DNA from: Pyricularia pennisetigena
Taxonomy: Eukaryota; Ascomycota; Sordariomycetes; Magnaporthales; Pyriculariaceae
Reading direction: 5' to 3'
NCBI RefSeq assembly: GCF_004337985.1
Contig: NC_043744.1
Span: 1,428,730-1,492,729 of the forward strand
DNA: 64,000 nucleotides
Made by a program: the position numbers and the translations under genes. The notes under the pieces are model-generated. The model was not told where the DNA came from and did no database searches. It saw only the letters and a program-made list of their open reading frames with translations. Of this stretch, positions 47,134 through 56,411 are shown piece after piece (the stretch's first letter is position 1; every line of letters starts with the position of its first letter).

Positions 47134-49304
47134 TCAATTTGTTTGTGCCGAATTTTCTATCGCGCAAGTTGCAAGTTTTACCGTCTCCTCTACAAAGCTC
47201 ACGATACTACTAATGTAGTTACGGGCGGTATGGGTGCCGGGATTCTCTATGTTTCTAATGGCTTCCGACGTCATCCGGAGAAGTTTGAGATCTTCCTGGC
47301 ATTGAGGATCTCGGGGCTGGAGTAGAATGTTTAAAAACACCCTTACCGTCGCTTGCACGGGGTAGAATATGACCATCCTAGGAGACTCATTAGTCAACGG
47401 ATCTTGTATGAAAAAGAGAAAAGGAAAAAAAGAACAAGACGTACCAGAAAGCATCAGCGGGCATGTTTCTCCCAGGGGTAGCCAGAAACATTAGTGTTGA
47501 GCGGCTGGCCTCTACGCATATGGCCACACTCGAGTTCACACCCTTCAGAGTCTCACTCCCGTGCGTAGTTCCAGAGCGGCACCGGCCGGTGGCCTGGTGT
47601 ATGGTGGCGACCAAATGGCGGTATTCAAGGTTTGTTATGATAAACTGCATCATCCGGCTGGGGTCAGGCGTATCGCTCGGCATATAGTCTTTGCCGCCGT
47701 TGCAAAGCCTCGGCCGGAATTCCGGTTTGATGGAGAGACGCCAGGCCTCCAGCTCATCGTCGAGCTCACGGATGTCTCGGAGGAGCTCGGCGTCGGACTT
47801 TTGAATTGCAGAATGTGAGTGCAGATGTTGCACTGCTTTGGACTTGATGATGGAGAGCCTCAGGTCGCCGGGAAAATGGGGCTTGCCCGCGTGGTCCCAC
47901 TCCGATCCGAGGCCGCTCTTGTACCCATCAGGGAGAGTGAGATCACAGTGCTCGTCTGATATGGAAGGTGGCTGGCGTAAGCGAAGGGCCAGATCCTTGT
48001 CCAGTACGTAGAGTATCCAGAAGCACTGGCGCAGGTAGCATTTCCAACGCCACGCGTCCTCGGTCTCGTGGGGAGGGCTGGGCGACAGGCAGTCGATCCC
48101 CTCTCGATGGGCGCCCATTGTGAACAGCGTCCGACATGCGACCGAGTGGAACAAAAATGCCACTTCACAGTCCCTCGAGAAAAGGTGGTAGATGGCCTAG
48201 GCTAGATGCTCAGCCTATGAGTTTGGGGATTTCGTGCGAGCCCGGTAAGCACGTACGTACCTGCATCAAACAAATCTGCACGAGGTGGATACTGGAGCCA
48301 ACCAGCATCTGCGGCAACCCATTCTGGACCTGCAGGGCGTAGGGCTCGGTAGTCACCGGCGTCAACCCGGGCGAGGGGATAAATACGCTAGACATGCACA
48401 AGAAAGACAGGACACACATCCTCGCCTCATCCTGGTAGCTGGCATCCAGCTGGCCTTGGGGCTGATAGGCTGCGGCGATGGTACGGCTGAAATTAGAACG
48501 GTCGACGACCGGGTAAACGAGCCAAATGGGACTGTTATAATAAGTTGCGAGCTGCTCCTCCACGACTTCCTGAGCAGGTAATTGAATCGTGGACAGCAGT
48601 GTGTTCGCGCCAGTAAGGCTGCACAGAGGACTGGGGTTGTCTTGGGCGTCCAAGGCGGGGAAGGAGCAATTTTGTCCCGTCCGGGACTCAATCCAGCCGA
48701 GGCCGCTAGGCGAGAACATGGGCAGTCCGGAGCGGGAACTGATATAGCCAACCTCATAGCCGGCGAAGTGGAATTTGCAAAAGAACTGGGACGGATGGTC
48801 ATGTGACTTTGGGAGAGATGCCGAAGCGCCGAACCGGCTGTGTGGGGGTCCGCTTGCCGGCAGGCTGAGGTGCTGCTCTGCCGAGGCCCCGGGCTTATCC
48901 GGGATCCACGTCGGCTCGTCAGCCAGGGTCCGGCTGAAGGCGTCTAGTCTGTCGACAAACTTCCTGTGCTCCGCTTCCCTATGGCGATAGACGTCAGTGT
49001 ATTTCACGTGCCGGTGACGTGGGCGGAAACGAAGCCACAGGTGGGCCGAGATAGGTGACGCACTTGCGAGCTTTCGCACGCTCTATCCGCTTTCTGAGGA
49101 GGACAAAGGTGCATGGCAGGTCGTGGTACTGGCAGTAGTCGCACCGCGGCTCACGCCCATCACATTTGATCTGCAAATCGGCATCAATCAATCCATCAAT
49201 CAATCCATCAATCAATCAATCTATCCAGTAGGGTGAACCCATCGGATACGTACTTTTCGCTTGCTGCAAGAGTCGCAAGCCCTCCTCTTGGGTACCGCTT
49301 TCAT
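47134..49304 (-). CDS. Zn2Cys6 fungal transcription factor (5 exons, 623 aa)
   Basis: Exons 49,304-49,254, 49,170-49,064, 48,978-48,261, 48,196-47,445 and 47,377-47,134 join in frame (1,872 nt with stop). Introns are 83, 85, 64 and 67 bp with GTACGT or GTGCGT donors and AG acceptors. Residues 10-37 form a Zn2Cys6 cluster, CDSCSKRK|IKCDG...CDYCQYHDLPC, with intron 1 splitting it after Lys17. The middle region (about 250-480) matches the fungal_trans regulatory domain in pattern (AIYHLFSRDCEVAFLFHSVA, WRWKCYLRQCFWILYVLDKD). It should act in the nucleus as a DNA-binding regulator, usually at CGG triplets. It is divergent from the GST-like gene 702 bp away. Targets are unknown. Start chosen at ATG 49,304 because MKAVPKRRACDSC is the usual N-terminal layout. 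Confidence 0.88.
49171..49253 (-). other. Intron 1 of the regulator, with GATT/TGAT microsatellite
   Basis: The 83-bp intron (GTACGT...GCAG) is largely a GATT repeat with interspersed GGATT units (49,183-49,223) and interrupts the zinc-cluster codons. Confidence 0.75.
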
Positions 49305-49572
49305 TGTTTGCGTGATGCACCGCCGGATTTGTCGTACTCGTTGCCCTCTGCATCAAGGGATCCGTCGCCCCCCCACTTGGTGCAATTTAGGGTGTATTGT
49401 TGCACGAAATCGCTTACTGGTCTGTCCCTGCTGAGCCACAATAAGAACACGTTGGAGAAGTGCGGGAATTTGAGATGCCATCTGCGAAGGGAACGGCAGG
49501 TTTGTCGGCTTTGCAAACGAAACGGGTACAGGGCACGAAACGAGACGAGAACGGCAGAAATTTATCGGATTC

Positions 49573-49587
49573 CCGCTGAGTCAGCGG
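49573..49587. promoter_or_regulatory. 15-bp palindrome CCGCTGAGTCAGCGG in the shared promoter
   Basis: This perfect palindrome lies between the divergent regulator and GST-like genes. Its centre TGAGTCA is the AP-1/Gcn4-type bZIP site (Yap1-type proteins prefer related sites), and its ends form CCG-N9-CGG, triplets bound by Zn2Cys6 dimers. Function is inferred. Confidence 0.5.
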
Positions 49588-49852
49588 AATTCTAGTTGCC
49601 AAGTGGCGGGGCCTGCCAGATTCTCGGAAAGCTTGTCCAAACTTCCCGCCGAGTCTAAGTTAGCGGCTGCCCTAAACACTGAGTCGAGGCCCAGCCCAAG
49701 ACACACAAGACAACGGTGGGGCCCGGAATTATGCGACTGTAAACGTGACATCCCACAACGACACGGTCGGTTTGTAAGCAAAGCAGGCCAAGCCGCCCAG
49801 TGGCAGAGACCCTGAGATGCCGGCATGCTGGCTAACGACGAGACAAAGTCGG

Positions 49853-49859
49853 TATAAAT
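49853..49859 (+). promoter_or_regulatory. TATA box candidate of the GST-like gene
   Basis: TATAAAT lies about 150 bp upstream of the GST-like start codon at 50,007. It is the only good TATA match in that part of the promoter. Confidence 0.4.
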
Positions 49860-50006
49860 TCCAAGCCACAAGGTATGCTAGAGATGAAAGGGGGGAGACA
49901 TAACCACTATAGCACACAATTGCCTGGACCTACAGCCACTAGTCTAGACTAGCGTCCAGAAACATCACCACGGCCCTACCACCCAGAAACCCCAAGACAG
50001 CCGACC

Positions 50007-50738
50007 ATGGCGATTCAGTATCCCAAACTGCGGCTCTACCGCTTCCCAGGAAGCTGCTCGCTCCTGTCGCACATGGTGCTCCGCCACCTCGGCATTCCCT
50101 TTGACGAGACGGTCATGAGGTACGCCGCCGGGGGCGGCTTCGAGGCGGCCGACGGCTCGATGGACGCCGCGGCTTACAAGAGCCAGGTGAACATGTCGGG
50201 CCAGGTGCCTGCCTTGGCGGTCCGCGAGGCCGGCGACGACAACGGCTTCGTCATCACGCAGAACATTGCCATCACCAGCTACGTCATCGAGTTGGCCCAG
50301 CAGGCGGGCAACCCGGCGGCGGCGGTGCTGAACGGCGAGCCGGGCTCGCTGCTCTCGCGAATTCGCGTCCTGCAGTGGCTGAGCTACCTGGCGTCGACGG
50401 TGCACTACATAGGCTTCGCGCCGGGCATCCGGCCGGACGGCTTTGCCGACGACAAGTCCGTGCACGATAACCTCGCCTACAAGGGCCGCCAACAGCTCGT
50501 GCGTGCCTTTGAACGCTTTGAGAAGGAGTTAGGCAGCGACTTTGCCGTCAACAACGCCCTGACCACCGTCGACTTCTACCTGTACGTGCTCTGGCGCTGG
50601 ACTAAAATGCCCATGTTCGACGGCCTCATCCCTGGCGAGTACCCCCGGTTCGAAGGTCTGGCGAGGAATGTGGAGAAGCTTCCGAGCGTTCAGGAGACCC
50701 TCGAAGCCGAGGGGCTCCAGAGGATATTTTCCGAGTAA
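50007..50738 (+). CDS. Glutathione S-transferase-like protein (243 aa, intronless)
   Basis: A single open frame encodes 243 residues in the GST size range. The N-terminal thioredoxin-like domain begins LRLYRFPGSCSLLSHMVLRH. The PGSCS segment (residues 14-18) corresponds to the PGACS active-site loop of bacterial beta-class GSTs, with Cys17 as the likely catalytic residue. SGQVPAL (about 70-76) and ITQNIAITSYV (about 88-98) match the cis-Pro and glutathione-binding TES-x-AI regions. The C-terminal helical domain includes LRNVEKLPSVQ-like sequence near the end. It would conjugate glutathione to electrophiles or act in a pathway step, in the cytosol. Start ATG has a good context (GCCGACCATGG). 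It is divergent from the Zn2Cys6 gene, which may control it. The exact class is uncertain. Confidence 0.85.
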   Translation: MAIQYPKLRLYRFPGSCSLLSHMVLRHLGIPFDETVMRYAAGGGFEAADGSMDAAAYKSQVNMSGQVPALAVREAGDDNGFVITQNIAITSYVIELAQQAGNPAAAVLNGEPGSLLSRIRVLQWLSYLASTVHYIGFAPGIRPDGFADDKSVHDNLAYKGRQQLVRAFERFEKELGSDFAVNNALTTVDFYLYVLWRWTKMPMFDGLIPGEYPRFEGLARNVEKLPSVQETLEAEGLQRIFSE

Positions 50739-50842
50739 ATTGCAGAATTTCGCCGGGAGGGTTTGATAGAATTTCTCACCATAGCCTTGCATGCATAAAT
50801 ATTTTGTTTCGTGGGCAGACTCGTCAATCCCCTTTCCCATGA

Positions 50843-50937
<95 letters not shown>

Positions 50938-51184
50938 CCTTCTCCCATGGCTGTGTATGTGGCGTGGAATCCAGGGACAAGGTTCTTAGACTCGAGCCAT
51001 TTGCATGGGTGGCGCGAATTCGCGGCCTAAGTGTGCATGGAATATGCTGGCAACCCCAGTATGTCGGTGCATTTAAACTTTCTACTCGGCGTCGTATGGC
51101 CACCAATGGCGAAAAAGAGTTGGACATCACAACAGATAGGCGGGGCTCCCCATATCGTAGAAGCGTTCGATTCTCGACACGACG
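50739..51184. other. Intergenic region with a 91-base poly(T) run
   Basis: Bases 50,847-50,937 are an uninterrupted T run (91 as printed). The remainder shows no gene. Open frames through the run encode only poly-Phe or poly-Lys and are artefacts. The length of such a run is unreliable in assemblies. Confidence 0.7.
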
Positions 51185-51723
51185 CTAGCGACCTCCTTTT
51201 TTTTTGTTAGCTTTCTTGAAAGTGCGGACGAAGATGGGCAGTAGTGCGCTAAGGGGGAAGTATCGCGGCAGGACGTCAACGGCGACGTAGCCGATTTGTT
51301 CGGTGCGCGACTCGAGGGAAGTGAGTGACGCGGCCACTCGCGGGGAAGCAGGAGCATTTGACGATGGCGTAGACGATGGGCTGCCTCTGGTCAAAGGGAT
51401 ATGACTCTAGCACGGCGTTACTGATGCCGTTTCTGCGTTCGAGGAAAGGGGACGTGAACAAGGTCTATAGTTGCTCAGAGACATGCGGGCAAATGCGCAC
51501 CGCGTACCTGTACAAGCTTGCTAGGGCGCTGGTGCACATAGCCATTGGCCGTCTTGCTCAGGTAGACACTCAGCCAGCGGTCGATAGTGTAGAGCCGCCA
51601 GGTTTGCTGAAGATCTCGAAATCGCAGATGATCACGACAAATACTTCCTAAACATGGATTATGTTTGTTTGAACGTCCAAGGGGCGGAGCAGCCGGTAAG
51701 CAAGGCGGGGCCATCCTTGCCAA
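51185..51723 (-). pseudogene. Remnant of an unrecognised gene, frameshifted
   Basis: Three adjoining minus-strand pieces read like one protein. Piece A, 51,723-51,508, ends FRDLQQTWRLYTIDRWLSVY...SKLVQ at a GTACGC donor. Piece B, from 51,464, reads TLFTSPFLERRNGISNAVLE and continues to YAIVK. Piece C, in another frame, reads SLESRTEQIGYVAVDVLPRY to KKGGR and a stop at 51,185. A and B could be joined by a 43-bp intron, but B and C need a frameshift near 51,350, with no room for an intron. Upstream coding is absent, so the gene is truncated and broken. I cannot name the family. Confidence 0.45.
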
Positions 51724-52722
51724 AATATATTTTCATTATTACAGGCCTCCCCCTATGAAGGATCAAAGTTTATACGCGAACAACCATGTTACTCCTTAAA
51801 GTTAGCCTGGTATTGCATTGACTAACAAGCTATCGACGTTAGGTTTGGTATTGGTAAATGAAACTTTTGACTTATAACTGCTTCAAACCTTTGTATATTC
51901 AAGCCGCTGTTTGGGAATAAGTGTACATTACTGCCACAATTCTGTAGGTGAATTTGTTTCAATTGCTATTCTATATTTGCGCTGGATACGTCGTTTGACC
52001 GGATGTCAATTGGGAATGTCCTTGTTGCTTCCAAATGAATTAAATATGAAGCGGTAAGCCTCCCTAGCCTCTTGTCAAATCGCGGTATATTAATACGCAG
52101 TGTTTCTTGCCTGTTTTGGCCAACTTGTTACAATAATGCCTCAATCTCGCTTGTACTTGGCTATTCTCATGTTTGCATTATCGTTCAGTCTCTCTTCCCT
52201 CAAAAATAACATTTTCGGTAACATCATGTTGAGCAATGTGTAGAAACTTGAGTCATTAGCCACAATTTGTCTATTTGCGAAAAAATCGCAATCGCACCGT
52301 GGTAGAAATGAGACACCCAGCAAGTTGAAGCCTATAGCAATGATGTATCTCAGTCTGGCGTTACTTGACATTCCACACAGCAAAGATACTACAGAGATGT
52401 TGCAGCTCAACGGTTGGAGATTCTGATAATCTCACAGGCGCCGCGGACTTGATCACCTTAGGAAAACCATAGCACTGATATTGTTAATCATTTCTGCACT
52501 TAACGGCGTCGCAATATGGGTACCACTGCCTTTAGCCTGTACCACAAGCTCCGTCACCCAAAGTCAACTTGCCGACACCGATATGCGACACCAGTTCCCC
52601 ATTATATTGTAATCTAATTCACTCTATCAAAGTACAGGATAATCTAGATGAAATGTCTGATTGCTGATGAACTAGCTTTTGAGATCCATCTCCCTGTGAT
52701 GAATATGAGAAGCAACAAGTCT
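51724..52722. other. Intergenic region, no gene recognised
   Basis: AT-richer than its neighbours, with only short open frames and no recognisable domain on either strand. The right end is the 3' flank of the short-chain dehydrogenase. Confidence 0.45.
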
Positions 52723-53703
52723 TCAATAGCTTGCTGGGTCGATAGTGAGTCTACCTCCATCTGTGAGCAGGACACTTCCGTTAAGATACGCCCCGGCATT
52801 TCCTATCAAGTAAAGCAGGGCGCCAGCAACATCTGCCATGTTACCAGCTCTTCCGGCCGGCATGCTGACGTAATTTATTTGATCCGTTGTTAGGACGTTG
52901 GTAATCTCACTTGGGTACAGTCCCGGCGCAATGACGTTGCTACGAATGTTCCAAGGAACGAGCATAGTGGCGAGGATCTTGCCAATGTGAGTCGCGCCGG
53001 CTTTGCTTGCCGCGTATGCGATGCCGGTGATGCCAGTGCGCTGAAAGCTGGCAATTGAAGAAACCGTGATGATCTGGCTGCTGCGTAAATCGCCAGACGC
53101 TGGCGCGTTCATCCGCGTGGGATCGTCCAGGGGAAGTTTGTGATCAGGCCAGCCCCTTTTCACATTTCCTTGGTGGAGCAGAGGTAGGAATGCCGCGCTG
53201 ACGTTGATGACGCTTGCTGTGTTCGTCCGAAGCACGTCGCTGGCTGCCTCGGACGCTCGCGCGAGTATATCGCTAGTTTCTTCAATGGTCGTAGCCGAGG
53301 AGATGTTTTGAGGTACATCTCCTCGTCCGGCGTTGTTGATAAGAACGTCGATGTGTCCAGAATCCTTCATGATTGCGTCGGCTGCCGACGAGACCGATTC
53401 TGAAGACACCACATCGCAGACGATTGGCACAACGACTTGAGAACTCTGGTTCAGGGCTTTTGCGGCTTCAGCAAGAGCGTTTTGACGCCGGCCTAGGATA
53501 TAAACCTTGCGGGCACCTGTTTGGACGCAGATGGAAGCCATAGCAAGGCCGATGCCTGGGATTGGGTTGTAAGAACATTAGCGCAATTCCTTGGAGGATG
53601 AATGAACATGTTTGTCTTTACCAGTGGCGCCTCCAGTAATGACAACCACAGAATCTCTTGCCGCAAAGAGATTTTGCGTGTTGATTGGGCTGGAAATATC
53701 CAT
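52723..53703 (-). CDS. Short-chain dehydrogenase/reductase (2 exons, 304 aa)
   Basis: Exon 1 (53,703-53,622) and exon 2 (53,555-52,723) are split by a 66-bp intron (GTAAAG...GCTAAT...CCAG) that interrupts the cofactor motif. Joined, residues 23-30 are TGGATGIG, the Rossmann NAD(P)H-binding loop of classical SDRs. VLINNAG lies at about 98-104, and the catalytic Ser (VSSIAS, about 193) and YAASK (Tyr208, Lys212) are present. The C-terminal APGLYPSEI and LLTDGG are also family marks. A helix-side insertion (HQGNVKRGWPDHKLPLDDP) near 155-175 is typical of some fungal SDRs. It should be a soluble NAD(P)-dependent oxidoreductase; the substrate is unknown. A TATAAATA is about 105 bp upstream on the minus strand (about 53,806-53,813). 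Confidence 0.9.
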
Positions 53704-53805
53704 CTTGTCAAATGTCGCAGAATACAAGTCTTTTTTGTCCTGGTTGTAGTGAATGATGGCGAATCAGCCGAGTCTGTAAAGCCTACGAAGCGATTTTGAA
53801 AGACT

Positions 53806-53813
53806 ATTTATAC
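53806..53813 (-). promoter_or_regulatory. TATA box candidate of the short-chain dehydrogenase
   Basis: Read on the minus strand, GTATAAATAG lies about 100 bp before the start codon at 53,703. Confidence 0.4.
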
Positions 53814-54549
53814 TACGCTTTACCAGCATATAACCTGTCCTCCAATATCACGTGCATTTTCATACACGAGAAGTGTTTACAGAGGCAGGCCAAAAACAAA
53901 GTTGCAAAAGGGAATTGAGGGGACCCCAGTCACCTGGGTGGATCTAAATGTGGGTTGTATAAGACTATGCCACATTCGCAGAGAACAAAACCACGCAGGA
54001 CTGACTGGAAAGCCCGAATCTCACGGCGAAAATATCTCCGCGAGCTTCAGAGCAACGTCGGATAGGCGTCTTGTTTTGAGAGAGCGCTCTGCGGCGCGGC
54101 GTACCGGATGTTTGACTTGTCCGTACTTGACAATCTCCACCAACTTCCTCCAGGTTTTCTCTTTTCAAGGCCATAATGTGGGGTATAACTGGCTGACTAA
54201 GCGGGAAATCCCTTTTTCATGGCCGAGAAAGGCTGAGCTGCTCGGTACCGCTACCGCTCAGTACAACCTGCCAGGTTGGTAAAGAGCACCCGCAACGTAG
54301 ATCCTGTGGGTCAGAAGCAGGATTCTTGCCACGGCAATCGAAAAGCCAACTAGGTTGAGGGAAGATGGATGAGATTCTGCAGATATACTACGTAGTAAAC
54401 TAGGATCTTGTTTGTACTTTTTCTTGCATTTCATAAACTGAAACATCTTATTTTATTGTACAATATTAACCCCATATACGATGTTTGTTAAGCCTGTTAC
54501 GAGTCCCTATAGGTGCCCTTTCTTACCTCGGCGGGCTATGCACCAAGGC
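53814..54549. other. Intergenic region, no gene recognised
   Basis: Short open frames only, none with a recognisable motif. The region ends at the TA target site of the pogo-type transposon. Confidence 0.45.
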
Positions 54550-54551
54550 TA

Positions 54552-54593
54552 ACGTTGGGCTCCACATCTCCGACCCCCCTAAAGTCCGGCCCC
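54552..54593 (+). repeat. Left terminal inverted repeat of the Fot/pogo element
   Basis: A 42-bp repeat preceded by the TA target site, identical by eye to the reverse complement of 56,368-56,409. Confidence 0.92.
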
Positions 54594-54650
54594 CTTGAAA
54601 AATGTAACGACGAAATACCCCTTTTATAAACCGATTTAAATGTAAACCTA

Positions 54651-56285
54651 TCAACGCACAATAATACAATCATTGTCAGGCTCTCCCGGTTCGCTAACCT
54701 CTTCTCCATCGTTCAAATCCTCTAAACAGTCCCTATTATTTTCCTGTGCTTCATAAACGTTTTTTTTGCTGACCAAAAGCTCGTTGGGATCCGGAATTAC
54801 CCTTTTCCTTTTGACCGGCCGTACCGCCTCCAATTTTGCTTTTAACAAACTGATTTTTTGCTGAGCTTCAGCCAATAAGATATCCTTGGTTTCGAAGCTT
54901 TTTTGGACTTTTGCAAACAAAAGCCGTGAAGTGGCGTTACTTTTTTCGGACCGGGAAATTTCCTGTAGTTGAAGTCGAATATCTCGGGTCGTTTTAGGGG
55001 TTTTCCAAATAAGTAAAGATTGGTCGTTAATTTTTTGGTTTGGGCTTTCCGGTGTTTTATCCCTTTGGAAGCCGTTATTTCTACCTTTTTCGACGTTGGC
55101 GTTGCTATTTTCTAATAAAAACGGGTTTAAAAGTGGTTTTGCCAAGTTCACCGGCCATAACCCCGTCGTACGCCAACCAGATTGAATGGTTTTTGCTATA
55201 AATGCTTTTGATCTGGCTTTTCGATAGCAAAGTAGAAAGTTTCGTTTCCCAACAACCGTTGAACAGCAAAACTGGTTTACAAATCCCAGGTGACGTCGAT
55301 AAGCTTCCTTTAACGGCCCAAAAACCGATAAATCCAACGGTTGAAGAACGTGCGACGAATGAGGAGGTAAATATAAAAGCTGAATATTATTTTGGAGGCA
55401 AACAAGCATAAACTCGTCGCTGACGTGTGATCCGTGGCCGTCGAGAACTAATAAACGCTTTTCAGGAGTTAAAGGTTGGGTATTTGGAATAAACACCTTT
55501 TTTAACCATTCGATACCTGTTTCATTATTTGTCCACCCGTTTTCTGTTGCATGAAATTGCCAGGTATCGAAAGGACTTAAATCAGCTGGAAACCATTGTT
55601 GCTGTACGTTTTTCCCCTTAAATATAACGAGGGGAGGTATAACAGCCCCCGTAGCTGATACACATTCGATTATGCTCGTCCAACCCCGCGTTCCAGGCTC
55701 TTTTCGCTGTAATGGCCGGATTTTATTACGCCCTAACACCAGGCCATTAGATCCTTTGCCTTCCATTATACCTGTTTCGTCCATATTCCAACGGTTGGCC
55801 GGTTTTATAGTATCGATAACGGGATTTTTCAAATAGGACCACCAAGATTTAATTACCTCGGTTGTAGCCCCATTAACCCGGGCATTTTCTATTCGCCGGG
55901 GCCTTTGGGTTTTCAAAATTGGATATCGGGCTATAAAACGGCTAACCCAATGTTTCCCAAGGCTTTTTCTTTCTCCGGCGGCCTGAAGAATTCGTTCCGC
56001 AAAATAGCGTAGTTCTTGATGCGTTGGCGGAAGGCCTAACGCGGCCTGCGCAAGTACCCAATCTGCCAAATAGGTCTCCTGCTCCTGTGAAAGCCTTTGA
56101 CAAAATCTTTTCGCTTGTTGAATTGACTGGGCCCCCTTTAAACGATCGTGAAGGGTACTCCGAGGAATACCCCATTTTTGCGAGGTTTTGTGAACTGATT
56201 TGCCATTTCTTATGTCAGAAATGGCAGCAAGAAGCTGATTTTCAGTGTACTGTTTCATTGGAAAGTTTGGAGCAAGAATCTTCAA
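54651..56285 (-). CDS. Fot/pogo family transposase (544 aa)
   Basis: An intronless 544-codon frame fills the element. Residues 10-55 form a Psq-type helix-turn-helix (YTENQLLAAISDIRNGKSVH, WGIPRSTLHDRL), followed by a CENP-B-type DNA-binding region (about 60-130: RLSQEQETYLADWVL, RKSLGKHWVSRFIARYP). The DDE_1 catalytic core has Asp169 (WNMDETG), Asp282 (LLVLDGHGSH) and Asp318 (HVLQPLDLSVFGPLK), a DD35D spacing typical of Fot1/Pot-type elements. A basic C-terminus (PVKRKRVIPDP) may be a nuclear signal. It would excise and insert the element at TA. All key residues are present, so it could be active. Confidence 0.93.
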   Translation of the reverse strand: MKILAPNFPMKQYTENQLLAAISDIRNGKSVHKTSQKWGIPRSTLHDRLKGAQSIQQAKRFCQRLSQEQETYLADWVLAQAALGLPPTHQELRYFAERILQAAGERKSLGKHWVSRFIARYPILKTQRPRRIENARVNGATTEVIKSWWSYLKNPVIDTIKPANRWNMDETGIMEGKGSNGLVLGRNKIRPLQRKEPGTRGWTSIIECVSATGAVIPPLVIFKGKNVQQQWFPADLSPFDTWQFHATENGWTNNETGIEWLKKVFIPNTQPLTPEKRLLVLDGHGSHVSDEFMLVCLQNNIQLLYLPPHSSHVLQPLDLSVFGPLKEAYRRHLGFVNQFCCSTVVGKRNFLLCYRKARSKAFIAKTIQSGWRTTGLWPVNLAKPLLNPFLLENSNANVEKGRNNGFQRDKTPESPNQKINDQSLLIWKTPKTTRDIRLQLQEISRSEKSNATSRLLFAKVQKSFETKDILLAEAQQKISLLKAKLEAVRPVKRKRVIPDPNELLVSKKNVYEAQENNRDCLEDLNDGEEVSEPGEPDNDCIIVR

Positions 56286-56367
56286 AATGCAAGTTCTAAA
56301 GTGAAAAATTCGTCTAGATATTTATAAAATAAAACAAAGGGTTGACGTGGCTGAGTAGATATTTTTA

Positions 56368-56409
56368 GGGGCCGGACTTTAGGGGGGTCGGAGATGTGGA
56401 GCCCAACGT
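56368..56409 (-). repeat. Right terminal inverted repeat of the Fot/pogo element
   Basis: A 42-bp inverted copy of the left end, followed by TA at 56,410-56,411. Confidence 0.92.
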
Positions 56410-56411
56410 TA

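Larger units (their letters stand above)
54552..56409 (-). mobile_element. Intact Fot/pogo-type DNA transposon (1,858 bp)
   Basis: The element is bounded by 42-bp terminal inverted repeats that appear identical (54,552-54,593 and 56,368-56,409), starting ACGTTGGGCTCCACATCTCC. It is flanked by TA on both sides (54,550-54,551 and 56,410-56,411), the target duplication of Tc1/mariner/pogo elements. One uninterrupted transposase gene fills the inside. There is no RIP damage, so it looks young. Confidence 0.93.

Noticed and set aside
49965..50492. 175-codon minus-strand frame over the GST-like gene
   Set aside because: Shadow frame with Arg/Val-rich low-information sequence opposite a clear GST.
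50690..51188. Poly-Lys and poly-Phe containing frames of 79 to 146 codons
   Set aside because: They are created by the 91-base T run.
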